A stretch of 64,000 nt of DNA, from assembly GCA_029962745.1 (NCBI GenBank), contig JAPZVO010000022.1:556505-620504 (forward strand), in the 5' to 3' direction. The translations under genes and the position numbers were made by a program. Source of the stretch: Echinometra lucunter. Its lineage: Eukaryota; Echinodermata; Echinoidea; Camarodonta; Echinometridae. A model generated the notes under the pieces. It was not told the DNA's origin. It did not search any database and was given only the letters and a program-made list of their open reading frames with translations. Shown in pieces: positions 1-13,696 of the stretch. Within the stretch, counting starts at the first letter, position 1, and each line of letters begins with the position of its first letter.

Positions 1-1377
1 GTCACCTTACCACATGGCTGTCCAGTTCGTCATGAATATGACCAGCAAGAAGAGTTCATGGGAGAGGAAAATTTCCCAACCAAAAGTGCTTACACATATT
101 TGAAAGTGGACATCAAAGAAGCCTCAGAATGAGAATTGCAGCAGGGAAGTCACTTTATAGATGCGGTAGTAGAATACATGAACACCGTCCATAATATTGG
201 AGAAACAGGGAATGTTTTCAGCAGCATTTATCCGATGAACATTCAACAACCAACACATCTCTTGACTCAAAAGATTACTGTTTGAACGCTATCTAAGATA
301 AAGAGCTTCGTATCAAATGGGTATGCTTCACAAGAGCCAAAAAGGAAGAACTCCCCTTTCCAGATGTTTTTCCATATTAGCAATACCATCATACTTCCTT
401 CGTGTTGAACTGTAGCTTCTTTGTTCTTTCAAATGTAAGTCTTAAATATTATACCTTAAATTTTTTCTACAAACACATTATAAAGGGCATGTATGATTAG
501 AAGAATTTCTATCTGCTTTGAGAGACGTCAAAGCTGCTTTTATTATTGCCCCAAAAGAAAGACAATGTACATGTATTTGTTGATTATCAAGATTATTTTA
601 ATTCATGTTAAGAACCATGTTTCTGGATAATCAAGAATGATTCAATTAGACAAAATATTCCAGCTAGTACAGGCAAGTCTGAGTGATAAGTATGTCCCAT
701 ACATTATCAAATATAATGGAATGGTGAACATGAAATAACATGAAAATAATATTTCCGTGAATATTCATTCACATGTCAGTAAGGCCGTCGACTTGATAAG
801 TAATCAGACATAAATAAGTGATCCAAAGTGTAAGATGCAATATCAGCTAAATGTGTATAGTAGCTGGGAACAAGCATGCAATCCCATCATTTCATGAATT
901 GTTATTTTTTTTCTGCTAGGTCTGGAATGCATAAATACTGTGTACTAGACAGAGAGTAAAAAATACTGTCTGGATATAAGGACATTATTTTATAGAAGTA
1001 TTTCAAATTTGTGGACAACTAGAATTTCTTATTTATTGCACAAAACATGTGTTTCTTACTTTGTCCAAGGTCAGTTCTCTCAACATAGCCTGTTAATTAT
1101 AAAGGAAAGTGACATGAAATTTTCATACAGAAACGTATAAAGTATTGTTGTATAGCTGCGACATACATGCACAGAGTCTACAGTTTTCGGTAGAAATGAT
1201 GCCAAAACATGAGTTTCGATGTACAACATTTTGTTAGATTACTTTTTTGTAAGCAATGTTGAAACTATGAAATTTAATTAGCTTATACCAAGCAGCTTTA
1301 CTGTTTTTGTATAGAAGACATATACATATTTCTGAGAATTGAATAAGCTCTCGTCAGCCTTGGTATTTGGGATGGTG

Positions 1378-1890
1378 TCCAGGGCCAGTATTCAATACGT
1401 AATTCAATACGTAAGCCATAATTTCAAGTATTTTACTCAGTTTTTTGCTATGCTATTTAAGTAAAATACTCAACCGACTTTGGTATTCAAATGAACTTTT
1501 TGGCAAAGTGTTTTCCCCTAAATCTAAGACAGTCTCCTAGCAGACAAGAGTAAATATCTTAGAAGTCTGGTTGGCTGGCATGTAGTTTTCATGTCGTACG
1601 CTGCTCACCTAGCAGACTTAAGTAAATATCTTAGGCAATTTGTTTGGCTGGCATGTAGTTTTCATATACACGAAGTCATACCCTGCTCACAGATGAATTT
1701 CATAACCATGCATACAATGCGGCACCCTCATTGCATGCTATTTCAGATAGACTTTATGATGTCACAATGTTTATCAGAATTGCTTGCTGAAGTAAAGGTA
1801 AAAGTGATTTTATAGCATTTTACCTAGCCAAGTAAAATGTTAAGTAGTATACTTACTTGATCCCCCTATCAAATTTAATACCAGTCCAGG
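1378..1890. mobile_element. Probable MITE with imperfect inverted ends
   Basis: The left end CCAGGGCCAGTATTCAAT is loosely inverse to AATACCAGTCCAGG near 1890. The interior has AAGTAAAATACT words in both orientations and a duplicated block at about 1520-1600 and 1600-1670 (GGCTGGCATGTAGTTTTCAT). The TTTTTTGCTATGC block recurs at 4540. Confidence 0.5.
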
Positions 1891-4631
1891 TTCATCCCCC
1901 CCTCAAAAGGGTTGTAAATGAAAAAAAAAAAAGCCTGAAGAGTGAAAGCAAAGCCCAGCCCCTGGTCCTGGGTCCGCTGTTACATGTATATATACCTTGT
2001 ATTCTCTAGCTATGACCCTAGATACCTTTCTGTGGGTGGATGGTTTAATCCGATCCATAGAGTTCACAAAAAAAGAATTCAAGCTTGTGACTACTGTATT
2101 TCAGTATTGCCAAAAAAAGCATGTTTTAAACAGTCCTTACCATTATTTCAAAATCTTGATTCATACTTCACAAATCATGTGGACATAGATGTATCATATT
2201 TAAGAACATATTTAGGATAAATGTTCAGAGCTACATGACATGTACAAAGAACCGTGATGTGTGCTTACTACATACAATGTACACTTATATTTATCAAGTT
2301 TGCAGCAACATTTTTACATTAATGTCCTGTTTATGTCAGTCCATTCTGCATCTTAAGTACAGTAGAACAAGAAATTAGAAGTCGTGAGATTAAACTTTTT
2401 ACCCCTTAGAATTGAAGTATTAAAACTATTTTCCACATATATGTAGTCCAATCCAAGTATGAATTCATGAACCGGTGCTATTGCTTGAAAAAATTTTGAA
2501 TTCTTAATAAGCCCACCTAACAACTAGAAAACTAATCTGTCTGTGGAGTACATGCATGTGTCAATTGATGACAAGTCCTGTGTATGATTGCCTTTCACTT
2601 ACAAATTAATCTAAAAGTTAGGAGTCACAGTGTTTGTTAAACTAGCTAGCTTTTTGTAAATGTTTTCTTCTCTCCCTTTCCTTTCTATCCCTAATGTTAT
2701 GAAGTTCTTTATTGAGGCTCAGCCTCAATAAAGAACTACTGGCTGTGTGCATCTATTGCACTCAGCCTAACAGCTGTAACAATGGAGGCTACATGTATGT
2801 GGTTAGAGCCTCCAAACATGGAAGGTTTATTCTCAAAAAGTGCCTCTTTACTTGTGCTTTATGTGTTTGATACAAGATATATGCAAGATATATTTTGAAT
2901 AAGCTAAAAATCAGTCTTTCTTTTTGCACTTCTTTTGATCATACACATGAACAAAATTACAATTTCAAATTTTAGTAGATCACTGGGATATATTTTAATA
3001 CTAAAGAAAAGCTTTGGACAAAATCTTTCGAATAAACAATGACTGATTGTTGTATGCATCTTATTACACATGAATAATGCTAGATTGACCAAATACAAAT
3101 ACTGTTGCTCATAGATGAGTAGGAATTTGGTAAATAGTTTGATGCTACTGTAGTGTAGAAAGAATTTGTAGTCGAAATTACAACTGGGTATTATTGTTTA
3201 AAAGGTATTGATATTTTAAAGCAAACAGTATAAGGATCAGCATGGGAGGCTTTAATAGAATTTTTTAAATAAAGATTTTGTGCTAACTGATCCTTTAATT
3301 GTGGTCTATGAATTACTGTCTATTTCTGATTTTGTAGTTCAGTTATGAGTCAATAATACATGCTACTCATTACATGTACATACATATACAGTATACATGA
3401 ATGTAAAATATGCTTAAATGCTACATGTAAAACATAAGAGTGAACACTGCAATAAAAATTACACATTTCAAAGCAAATATTATTGAATCACCAGCACACG
3501 CTGCCCATCTGTCACTTATTCACAGTCTCTGCTTCACATGGTCAATCTACCCTCTATCGGTTATAATGAGCTGACAAATCTGATAAATAAATAGACATCC
3601 ACCTGCCTAATATCCAGTTGATTGTTACCGCACTTCATAACAGACTGATTAATTTGACCATCAAAGTGTCATTAGTCTTACAACTGCGTCCTTGATAATT
3701 GGACTTAATTGTACAAAGCCAATGCTTCAGGCCTAGAGTGTATTACAGAAGATGATCTAAACATTCATTACTGCAATCATTTTTCATGCATGGTTATTTG
3801 TGGTTATTCATAAATTTTCCACCTTTAGCAATGCTATAACAATGAGCTTGCCCACAGAGCAAAAATTCTGTCAGAAGGGAAATAATGGGAAGGCTATCAA
3901 AACTTTCCTATTATGCTTGTATGGTGCATAATCACAACCTTAGTATCTATATACACTTGGGAAAAGGAGAGAGAATACTGCAGTTTGTACAAAAACTCAT
4001 TGATTTCAAAATGCTTTTCAAACAAAATGTTTTAAGAAGGGCTTTGAATGTAAATACTGTGGAAACTTCCATTATATTATGTCATGGGATAGTGTTCCAA
4101 AGAGCAGGATAACCTTAAATGTAGTGATCTGATTGTGAAAAAGTTGGTCTTGTGCAGTGAAGTCTCTGTGAACAAGTTGTTTTAAAAGTAGTGGTTTTGC
4201 TGTTTAAAAAGAGTGTTAGATATCAATCAGGCTTAATTGGTGTTCACCATGGAATAATCAATAGCAGGATTCGGTTGAAGCTCATTATAACAATAGAAGG
4301 ACTATTGCCTTGAATAGGGGGTGGTTTGATCTATTGTTCAATTTACCATACACTCGATCAAAAAAGACTTGCTCAGGGCAGGTGATGGGATGTCTTCTGG
4401 AGTGCTGGAGCCAAAACCACTACTTTTTCACTATTAAAGTACTACCAGTACACTCATTCTACCATTATTATACAGCTTATTTACACTTCTTTCAGACATC
4501 AAGAACTGCTTCACAACAAAAGCATGGCCACTACAAAACCATTTTTTGCTATGCTATTTAAGTAAAATTTTTCTACAACCCTCTCATAGCAAATTCACTG
4601 CAAAAGAATACACTATTTCACAATCTGATCA

Positions 4632-6284
4632 CAGAGGCGTCGATCCATTTTTCGGATTGGGGGGGCAAGACGACCAAGCGGAGATGAACCCACGGCTACT
4701 ATTTGTACACACACCCTCACACATATGTATGTATGTATGTATATATATATATATATATATACACCCATATATATATATATATATATAAAATATAGGCCTA
4801 TATCAACATGACGCATTTTCAAATTGGGAAATTAAGCAACTTGCTTTGTGAACCATCCTGCTTTTTTTTTTTCAATTTTGCGAGCGAGCGAAGCGAGCGA
4901 GCAAAAAATAACAAATTTCTTATTATGAGAGAAGAGTTTAGTTATCATATAGGCATAAATGATACCTGATATATATGTATATGGTTACTTTGCTGCCAAA
5001 TATGAACTCTATTTTGTCACATCGCTGGTCCATTGTTGCTGCCCCCCAAACCACTCTGTTTTTTTTTTTTTAATATTACGAGCCAGCGGAGCGAGGGAGG
5101 AAGCACACACTGTTTTTCATGGTACGTCCATCAGAAATGCTCTTATCAACTGACCATGTACATGATGTATGTCGGGAATTTTACACACACACCCCCAAAC
5201 CACTCTGGTTTTTTTAATATTACGAGCGAGCGAGGAAGCACACACTGTTTTTCATGGTAGATGTAGTAAACCCTTCGGCAAATTTCGCTGTGAGGCAATG
5301 AAACATCTACATAATCTATTCGGTTTCATTCGTTTGCTTTTCAAAACCATTAATATGAAACGAGCGAGCGTAGCGAGCGAGGAAAAATATACCCTTTTCC
5401 ATATGATAGAAGTGTTATTTCGTCATAAAAATGTGATAAAAATGTGATATACGTTATACAAGAACGGAATATTATTATTATCATTATCATCATAATACAC
5501 TATAAACCTGTCATGCCTTCATGATATCTAAATAATACATCCTATCACCAGTGTGCCGAATATGACACTGTTTTAGCTATCTCGCTTGCAGTCCGAATCC
5601 ATTTTGTTTCTACTATAACGAGCAAAGTCAAAGACCGATCCCGGCCGAATTATATGAATTCGTCCCAAAATCTTTGTCAACCACCTTGCTGCCCAAATAT
5701 AATGATACTTTGGAATCTCGCTGCTAAAATAAGCTACTTGCTGCCCGAAATCATCTTGTATCTAGCTTTTACCAGCGAGAGTACAGTGGAGTAGTGAGCG
5801 AGTTAACGAAAAACATATTTTTGTTTTGCGGGGTTTTTTTTATCCAGGCCGTTATCTCCTGAAATTTTATCTATTTTTAGATCAACTGGCTGCTCGATTT
5901 TTAGGAGTGATATCTTGTTTGGTTATATTACTTCCTATGAGTAGAAGAATGGTATAACATTAGATAGATACATAAGACGCAAACCGATTTCCTTTCATAA
6001 GAATAGTAATTATCATCGGCATTGGTTAAGATACAATAAATACGAGCGAGCGCTTCCTAGTGTCCCATTTTCTTTCTTTTTTCTTGTTTTACGCTTTCAT
6101 TTCACTTCCCTCCTTCCTTTTCCTTTCTTTTCTCTTTCTTTTATTCTTCTTCCTTTTTTCCTTTTTTTTTTGGGTTGGGAAATTATTGGGGGGCAAAATG
6201 ATATCTTTGCCCCCCCGAAATTTTCTTTGGAGGGGGCAACTGCCCCCCCCTTCCCGCCCCCCCCCCCCAGGATCGATGCCTCTG
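4632..6284. mobile_element. Non-autonomous hAT-like element, family 1 copy 1
   Basis: The element starts CAGAGGCGTCGATCC and ends with the near-exact inverse GGATCGATGCCTCTG. It is flanked by the 8-bp duplication TCTGATCA (4624-4631 and 6285-6292). The interior is non-coding, with TA runs, several GAGCGAGCGAAGCGAGCGAG blocks and C/G tracts at the right end. Eight-base duplications with CAG-type ends are typical of hAT transposons. Confidence 0.9.
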
Positions 6285-7071
6285 TCTGATCACTACACTT
6301 AAGGTTGGTAGTGGGAGCAGCAAAAGGGAAGATCGCTCACCATAAAACCTAGTCTGAATAGCTGGACATTGTGGAAGATCTATAAAGATTGCCTAATTAC
6401 TGTAAATATGCACATACATAGTATATGTACTGGCGCTATACATGAATCTGAGTGTGAAATCATGCTTGTTCACACTTCTACATGCATGGATGCATTGTCC
6501 ATTTATACAGGGTGATTTCATTATATCCTCCATAACATTACCATTTCTTCACATTGGTATATTTGCATGATTAGCATTTATCATAATTAATGAGGTCCAT
6601 GTACAAGAACATTTGGGTTCACACAGATACACAAGAGCCATTAAAAAGAATCATACTGTTTCCTATACAGTGTACAAAGGCAGGCCAGGAAATACAAAGG
6701 GGGTTTATTCAGCACCAAGATTTTAAAAAAGAGCCCTCTAAAATCACACAAAGTCCCCAATTTTTCTCATAGGGTTAACATGAAACGCATTATCTCTTTA
6801 TTCGACGTACTTTCAAGCAGCCCCTCAAAATGGAATGTTATTTCCTGCAATGCAGGATACTTTTTAGTGAGCTTAATTGTGAGGATAATTTTCAATAAAA
6901 GTTGATGACAAGCAAGCATGTACATGTATAAAGCAGTATCGACTGTGTCTACAATTTTAATTTCTATTAAATATCAGTACCGGTGCCGTCATGTATGAGT
7001 CACTGGATGTTTATCAAAATCAGTTGCTCACCTAGAATTACATCCTGTTTTTTCTGCCACCTGGTTCATCT

Positions 7072-7305
7072 CTCTCTCTCTCTCTCTCTGTCTCTTCCCC
7101 CCCCCCTCTCTCTGTGATTCCTGTTTTAATATATGATTTCTCCATCTTTCTCCTGTTCTGTTATGGTCTCTGCCTTTTTTCAATCACTGCCTCTCTTTCT
7201 GGTTTTTATCTGTCTTCCTGTCTCTCTCTCACTGTTGTCATGAATTTTTTTTCCTCCCATCCAATCTTTCTCTGCCTTTCAATGCATGTCTATGCCTCTC
7301 CTCTT

Positions 7306-7339
<34 letters not shown>

Positions 7340-7387
7340 GTGATCCCAACTCTCTCCGTGACCCTGTTTTCATTGTTTTCTTTCTTT

Positions 7388-7426
<39 letters not shown>

Positions 7427-7600
7427 CTCCATTTCTGTATTTCTAATACTCACTTAGCCTTAACTTTTTATTACTCTTTCTCTGAATACTGTAAGCCTTT
7501 GTCTCAATTAATCTCTCCCTCTCACTCTCTCTCTCTCTCCCATTCCCTTTTACTTCCTTGTTTATCTTTTCTTTCTTCCTCTCTCCCTCCCTCCTCACTC
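7072..7600. repeat. Polypyrimidine region with CT and CTTT microsatellites
   Basis: CT runs occur at about 7072-7090 and 7313-7340, TTTC repeats at about 7379-7430, and further CT-rich sequence runs to 7600. The Ser/Leu/Phe-only frames across it are not genes. Confidence 0.95.
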
Positions 7601-8149
7601 TATCTCTTCTCATCCTCGCTTTGTGTCACCACCTTGACAATGCAATCTAAATTGTCTGCTCACAGCTCCCACTCATATCAGAGCGCTACTGGGCAAACAA
7701 ACATCACTGCATGATGTATGAGGAACTGCCGATATGAGGAAGTATCAAGCAAAAAGTAAATTTTCAATAGATCAGGACAAATAACCTGTATTACGTGCTA
7801 AAATTATTTGTTTTGCGGGGGGGGGGGGGGGGGGGGGGTTCCTGCACATACTTTCCCTCTTTACAAATTCTATTGTCAAAAAGAATTGGATTCAAAGCCA
7901 GCTGCATGATCTTACTTCCTCTATTCAGCATTGCTCCACATTCCAGAGAAGTAAAATTTCATTATAATATTTAATGATAATGATTCCCATTGTATGATTC
8001 TGAAGGTCCACTCCATACATGTACATAGTAGAGGCATGTCTTATTAGCTCACTAGCTGGTTAATCTGGAGTTATTAAAACATATGCAAGTATACTGCTTC
8101 AATACTAGTAGTCATGATTTTTACTCTGTTCCACTCCAAGTTCCATTAA

Positions 8150-8557
8150 CCCATTCGTGACAGGAATTATTTAAAGCCTAATTTGACCAACTTTTATTCT
8201 TCAAATTGGCAACGCCAACAATTTTATTTTATTGCTACATTTTTCTTATAAACCGTCATGTATCTGAAATTAATATAAATTGACAGAAATTATGATGAGA
8301 AGTCAAAAAGTTGCCAATTTGCAGGAGAAAGCAGTGATTTTAAACTTTCTATCACATTGCCAATTTAAGGATTTTAATGCTTATTTTCCTTTAAAAAATT
8401 TTCAACATCAAACAACGAATACTGATGCAACCAAAATGGGCACAGTTTATGTAGAATTTTTTGCTCTTTCTGCTCATGTATTTGGTATGATTTTTAGGGC
8501 TTTGCATCAAAAGATATTAGGCCAAGCCACAAAATGTGGACCTCTGTCACGAATGGG
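8150..8557. mobile_element. TTAA-flanked MITE, family T3 copy 1
   Basis: Inverted ends CCCATTCGTGACAG and CTGTCACGAATGGG lie between TTAA at 8146-8149 and 8558-8561. The interior contains AAATTGGCAAC-type words in both orientations. Confidence 0.85.
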
Positions 8558-8916
8558 TTAATACGCTGAATGATGTAACTCAAACCAAAGATGTAATTCA
8601 TTACTGGCCCAAAGATATGCCATTTTACGGCACAAGCCTTCGCAATGACCACAACGCCACACAAAAAGTGGAAATGATGCAGAAATGTTCTGTAATCACA
8701 AAATCAATGACTACGGGTTAAAAAAAAGGGGGCAAAGCATAATTAGTGACTTTGGTTTCAGAAGATATGTAGAAAGCATATTCACCTATTCAACTTGAGG
8801 TAAAAAAAAATAAAATTAATAGAGACTCATATATCAGATGGTGGTAAATTATAATAACACCCATTATTTGTCATAGGATTCATTATGAAAACTGCATTAG
8901 AATAATTTATACCAAC

Positions 8917-9030
8917 CTGGCTGGCAGTTAAGTTCATCTGATCCGTCATTACAGTTGTCTACATCATTACAAACGTTCCCCTCAGGTATACACTTCAGAT
9001 TGTTGCATTCAAAATGGTTGGCAGGGCAGT
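8917..9030 (-). CDS. LDL-receptor class A domain 3
   Basis: This phase 1 to 1 exon reads CPANHFECNNLKC, IPEGNVCNDVDNC and NDGSDELNC, a canonical six-cysteine LDLa repeat with an intact SDE calcium motif. The acceptor is ATCTAACAG and the donor GTTGGTAT. This is the most 3' exon I can recognise. Its end phase predicts a further phase-1 exon at lower coordinates or outside the window. Confidence 0.92.
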
Positions 9031-9194
9031 CTGTTAGATATTTTAAAAAATCATGGAAAAAGGTAAAAGACAATGTTTAAGATAAAAGTAAGTACTGGTC
9101 AGACAATTATATTGAAAAAGAAATTGTCTCAAAGCAAGTGGGAAAGGTTGATTATGGAGTACATAAAATAGGTGTCTAATAAAGATATGATTCA

Positions 9195-9470
9195 CAGCAT
9201 TTGTATGGCGCCATTTATCTATTTAAAAAACATTAAATGGCGCAGATTCCTCCAATAAAGTTAGCATTCAAATGTCTGATGAAAGATATGAGTCTTGAGC
9301 AAAGCTTTGAAGTGGTCTGGGCTGTCTATGTACGAAGGGAAAGAGTTCCACAGGTTAGGAGCAATAGAAGAGAAAGCCCGGTCTCCCAAAACCCTTGGGA
9401 TGTGTAATAGGCGTCTGGAGCGTAAGGCCAGATGAGCGAGGGCCACGGCGAGGATGAGCTTGAGCTCTAG
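9195..9470 (-). mobile_element. 3' fragment of a non-LTR retrotransposon (L2/CR1-like)
   Basis: The minus strand encodes LALRSRRLLHIPRVLGDRAF, FSSIAPNLWNSFPSYI and ALLKTHIF, matching the C-terminal end of reverse transcriptase in non-LTR elements. A stop and a short tail with GGCGCCATACAAATG follow, like many L2/CR1 3' ends. The fragment is 5'-truncated and dead, and lies in the intron after LDLa 3's acceptor side. Confidence 0.8.
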
Positions 9471-10222
9471 TGTGGGCTTTTAGAGCATTAAAATGATACA
9501 AAATCATTTATTTTTTCAGGAAGTGACGGAACTCAGCCGTACACGTAAAACATAAGGGACGGCTGAAAGCCATCACTTCCGAATCGTGAAAACAGAAAAT
9601 CCTCTTACTCGGTAATTTTTTGTTGACGTCACTGCCATAGTTACGTTGTTAGACATTATTATGATCTGAAACTCTGTGAGGTTAAAGATGTCAGTGAAAG
9701 ATGTCCAAATATGCAAAATACTCAAAACTGAATATTTTGCGATTATTCTTGTATCCGTCACTTCGTGAAAACAGGGACGAATTGTGTGGATCTGTGGTAG
9801 CATCACTGATCATTTCCTAGTCTCTGATTAGCACAGTAATATGAAAAGACAAAAAAAAGTCTGGATGCTTTTCTTCTCGAAATCAGTGTCAACTGATGGC
9901 ACATGTCTCTACTGACATGCCGTTTACAATGACATTTACAATGAGTAAACATAGACTGTGTCAAAAAAACCTCACTATTCCTAACATATTTTTAGGATAT
10001 GAATTAAAAGATTAATTTGTCGCCAATTATACAAAATTCGATGCATCATAGGACATGTACATGTATAACTCAACTTACTCCTTGTTGTTCTGATTCGCAT
10101 GGACTTACTATAAAACCATTTGCTCAAAGTTACAAAATCACATGCCAGTTTTCTGCATTAACAGTACATGAGTTTGCAAGCACAAACCCTTGTCATATTA
10201 TGTACATGACCATGTCTGAAAG

Positions 10223-11166
10223 CAGTGGTGGCACCAGGGGGGGGGGGCATGGGGGGGCATTTGCCCCCCCACTCAGAAGGTTTGGCCCCCCATTTGCCCC
10301 CCCCCCAGAAATTTTGAAGACTGAAAAGAAAAATTATACAGTAATTTGTAAATAAGTAGATGTTGTCATAAGCATCATATTCAAGCTGTGAAGTGCTCTA
10401 AAATACCATTTTCCGCTCTTCAAAACTTCGATGAAAACCAAAAAAGTGGTTATTTTTGGCTCGCTCGTCATATCTTTAAAGTTCTTTTCTGAAATGCGAT
10501 TAAAAAGAAGAAAAGTAGCCATTTTTGGCTCGCTCGCTTCGTTCGCTCATCATATTTCAGGATATTTATGCGATTAAAAACCAAAAAAGTGGTTATTTTT
10601 TGTTCGCTCGCAAAATTGATACCATTTCCCGCTCTTCAAAACTTCGATTGAAAACCAAAAAAGTGGTTATTTTTGGCTCGCTCGCTCGTCATATCCTTAA
10701 AGTTCTTTTCTAAAATGCGATTTAAAAGAAGAAAAGTAGCCATTTTTGGCTCACTCACTTCGCTCGCTTGTCATATTTCAGAATATTTATTTGAAGATGT
10801 AATTAAAAACAAAAAAGTGGTTATTTTTGGCTTGCTCGCTCGTCATATCTATAAAGTTCTCTTCTAAAATGCGATTAAAAACAAGAAAAGTAGCCATTTT
10901 TGGCTTGCTCGCTTCGCTCGCTCGTCATATGTCAGGATATTTATTCGAAAATGCGATTAAAAAAAAAAGTGGTTATTTTTTGTTCGCTCGCTTTGCTCGC
11001 TCACAAAATTGATATTAAAATGTGTGTAAGAGGAAAAATAAAACCTTGCGCTTCACGCTCAATTTCTCCATACACGCAAAAAAATTGACTGCCGGTGCCC
11101 CCCCCCCAACATTTTCTTTTGCCCTCCATTTGCCCCCCGACTTTAACAATCCTGGTGCCGCCACTG
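10223..11166. mobile_element. Non-autonomous hAT-like element, family 2 copy 1
   Basis: Ends CAGTGGTGGCACCA and TGGTGCCGCCACTG are flanked by the 8-bp duplication TCTGAAAG (10215-10222, 11167-11174). The interior consists of diverged tandem units of a few hundred bases carrying GGCTCGCTCGCTTCGCTCGC. These units produce repetitive spurious frames such as KKVVIFGSLAR. Confidence 0.9.
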
Positions 11167-12148
11167 TCTGAAAGGTACACGTATGACTACCATATACAAG
11201 TAAATATACGCTGTACTGGAGATGAACACAGGACTGGCAAAAATTAGGTTCTGGTCAAAGTATAGGGAATTGTGTTCAAGTGTAAAAATATAGTGTTCAC
11301 AGTTTACAAGCACAAGCTAAACTTAATATTTAAGAACTCTCATGTGAACCTGTGACTCGACATTGGCCTAAATGTAATGAGCATTGAAGGAAATTCTTCA
11401 ACGCCAGTTTACATTTACACGTATGTGGACATGAAAAAAAAACTTGGATTAGATTTCACATGACAAAGAGGATGATATATGGCATAAAGGCATTTAGGGA
11501 GCAGCTTTAGCCTGAATAATACAGGATGCATGCAATAGATGGAAGTCGCAGCTGGTTCGGTCTTCTTTAAATATTTTTTTTAAAATCTAAAACAACTTTA
11601 TCTTAAAACTTCAATCTAAAATAATAAAATTCAATTTATAAATAATTTGTACGAGCATAAATTTTTAGCTTGGATAGGTTCAGACTGGACAATGATTTTT
11701 TTAAAAATCATCCTGATCTTCACCAATCAACAATAATAGAAACCAAAGTTAAGTGGGATATGGATTGTGGCCACAATTCAAAACCACTCACCTGTGGTTT
11801 CGATGACAGAAAATAAATCTGATATTAGTTTTCATACTCTATTTATCTACCTATTATGAAGTGCCAATATGACAAATACTACCTGTACAGTTGTCATTGT
11901 GGTCAGGTTTGTGAAAACATACATGTATCACATCTTTGTTCAAATGAGGAAATGCATATTTGCATAATAAATGAAGCAAAAAGAGGATCGGCCACTTTCA
12001 TGTGTCATTTTATCTTTTACTTTATACCACTAACTCCAAAGTGAAGAAAAAGAAAAGACCTCACAAAAGTGATAGGAAATTGGTAAAAATGAACGAATTG
12101 TGATCGTAATTGTATAAATGACCACAAAAGAGAAGATTTCATACTTAA

Positions 12149-12642
12149 AGGCATTGGCTAACATTGTCGTGATTTTAAAAAAAATCTCATTTTGTTACTT
12201 AAAAATGGGATAAACATTTATAGGGTTATAGTGTAAAAATACCAGTGTGAAAATTTCAGAGCATAATATCCATGGGAAGTATTTTTAAATATTAGAAATG
12301 TGAACCAATGCTTGAAAAATATACGAGGGTCGGTTGCATAGACCCAACGTAAGGAGTGCGCATGCGCACATGACTCTACGGACTGCACTGTGTGTATTGA
12401 CGTATCACGCGGTGGAAGGCAAGTAACGGTATTTTTTAATTCGTCCAAACGGTCCTCTTAGTTCAGTGTCTCTCGAGACAAAAGCTAATAAAATCGCGGT
12501 TTGCGTCTAATTTATAGCTTTTCCTTCCAAATTATGGTTGGTTTCAGGGTTTTTTGTAGTATAAATGCAAGTACTCATACGCATGTTTCATCTTAGTTTG
12601 AGAATTTTTCAAATCAGCTGCTCACAAAGGTAGCCAATGCCT
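12149..12642. mobile_element. TTAA-flanked MITE, family T1 copy 1
   Basis: Inverted ends AGGCATTGGCTA and TAGCCAATGCCT lie between TTAA at 12145-12148 and 12643-12646. The interior is about 490 bp and non-coding. TTAA duplication suggests a piggyBac or Kolobok type transposase; which one is unresolved. Confidence 0.8.
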
Positions 12643-13514
12643 TTAATGGCCCATTATAAACTCTAACTGGGGGTAGGAGGCTAGGGCGCTATAAAAAGAT
12701 GCATGCAAAAGAATGCATGGAAGTGTTCATGTGTAAAATGGAGTTATTCATAGTGCCTGAAAGCAACTTGATTATCAGCAAACAGTTATCTTTGTTATCA
12801 GCAAACAGTTATCTTTGTTATAAAGAAATCTCTGAATATATGAAGCTCTAGGTAATATCCCTAACATGTTGCTCCTAGTCTAACTGCTCACTGAACCCTT
12901 CCTCCCTCTCCTTTGTAGTCAATGTACAGTTACATGCGAGTGTAAATTTACATTTTAAAGGTAGTGTATATGCTACATGCAGGATTGTTTAAAATTCAAA
13001 CTTTAGATCAGGAGAAATTTAAATAAAAGGATTCCAAATGCATTGTAGCATGTATTAATGTCAATTATCATGAATCCACTTGTCAAAAGCACATGTACTG
13101 TACAATGTATCATGCATCCTTGCGAAAAATAGTCAAATCAAACTTGGGATCACTCAATTAGATCAAAAACATTTTCAAAATATAGTTCAGAAATAACTAT
13201 CTATACAGCAAAATTCGAGTAATGACTGTAGAATTGAAAAATTAATATCAGTTCTTTTGGTGCATCTTCATACAAAATAGAACACCGTTATGTTATTTCA
13301 TTCAAGTTTTCAAAGTAAAAATCATACATCTAAACAACAAGAAACTTTCATGGCCATGAGGAGTGGTAAAAGAAATATCACTCCTCAAAATAAGTACATC
13401 ACAACACTGAAATTTTCCAATTCACTAAAAGTACCTGCTGTCAAAACGGCTATCATAATTCATCAAAGTTTCTGATTTAATAGTACATGAAATGAAGAAG
13501 AGAAACTGTAAAAC

Positions 13515-13696
13515 CTTGGTTTAGTTTGCAGAGGACACCAGCTGCCTCCCCGACGACACAATTATGGATGGCAAAACCAGGGTGAGGGCAGCTGTCCAGA
13601 GATTGCTCGTTCCCTGTACATCTGACATCATCCATAAAGATATCAACAAGGTTTCCATGACCGAATTCACCGACGGTATAAACACTAGCAGCTCCT
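13515..13696 (-). CDS. SRCR domain 2, C-terminal half
   Basis: The exon continues GAASVYTVGEFGHGNLVDIF, MDDVRCTGNEQSLDSC, FAIHNCVVGEAAGVLC, giving Cys 3 to Cys 6 of a group A SRCR domain. It is phase 2 to 1, with a CTTCGACAG acceptor and a GTTTTACA donor, which is a weaker donor than most in this gene. The last codons KLNQ lead into LDLa 3. Confidence 0.92.

Larger units (their letters stand above)
1..8916. other. Region without recognised exons (low-coordinate end)
   Basis: I see no exon of the mosaic gene here. It holds a MITE (1378-1890), a 35-nt perfect-arm hairpin (2703-2737), a hAT element (4632-6284), CT-rich DNA (7072-7600), a 22-base G run (7817-7838) and a TTAA MITE (8150-8557). 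It is probably intron or 3' flank. Confidence 0.6.
9031..13514 (-). other. Intron between SRCR 2 and LDLa 3
   Basis: It contains a dead non-LTR fragment (9195-9470), a hAT element (10223-11166) and a TTAA MITE (12149-12642). A 23-bp unit (TATCAGCAAACAGTTATC) is repeated twice near 12776-12822. No further exon was recognised. Confidence 0.75.

Noticed and set aside
2740..2850. Plus-strand CNNGG-like motif suggesting an EGF domain
   Set aside because: The expected following cysteines are missing and there is no splice context.
10525..11088. Repeated frames with KKVVIFGSLAR-like words, also at 42889-43264
   Set aside because: The frames repeat because the hAT interior is a tandem repeat; they break often and lack domain signatures.
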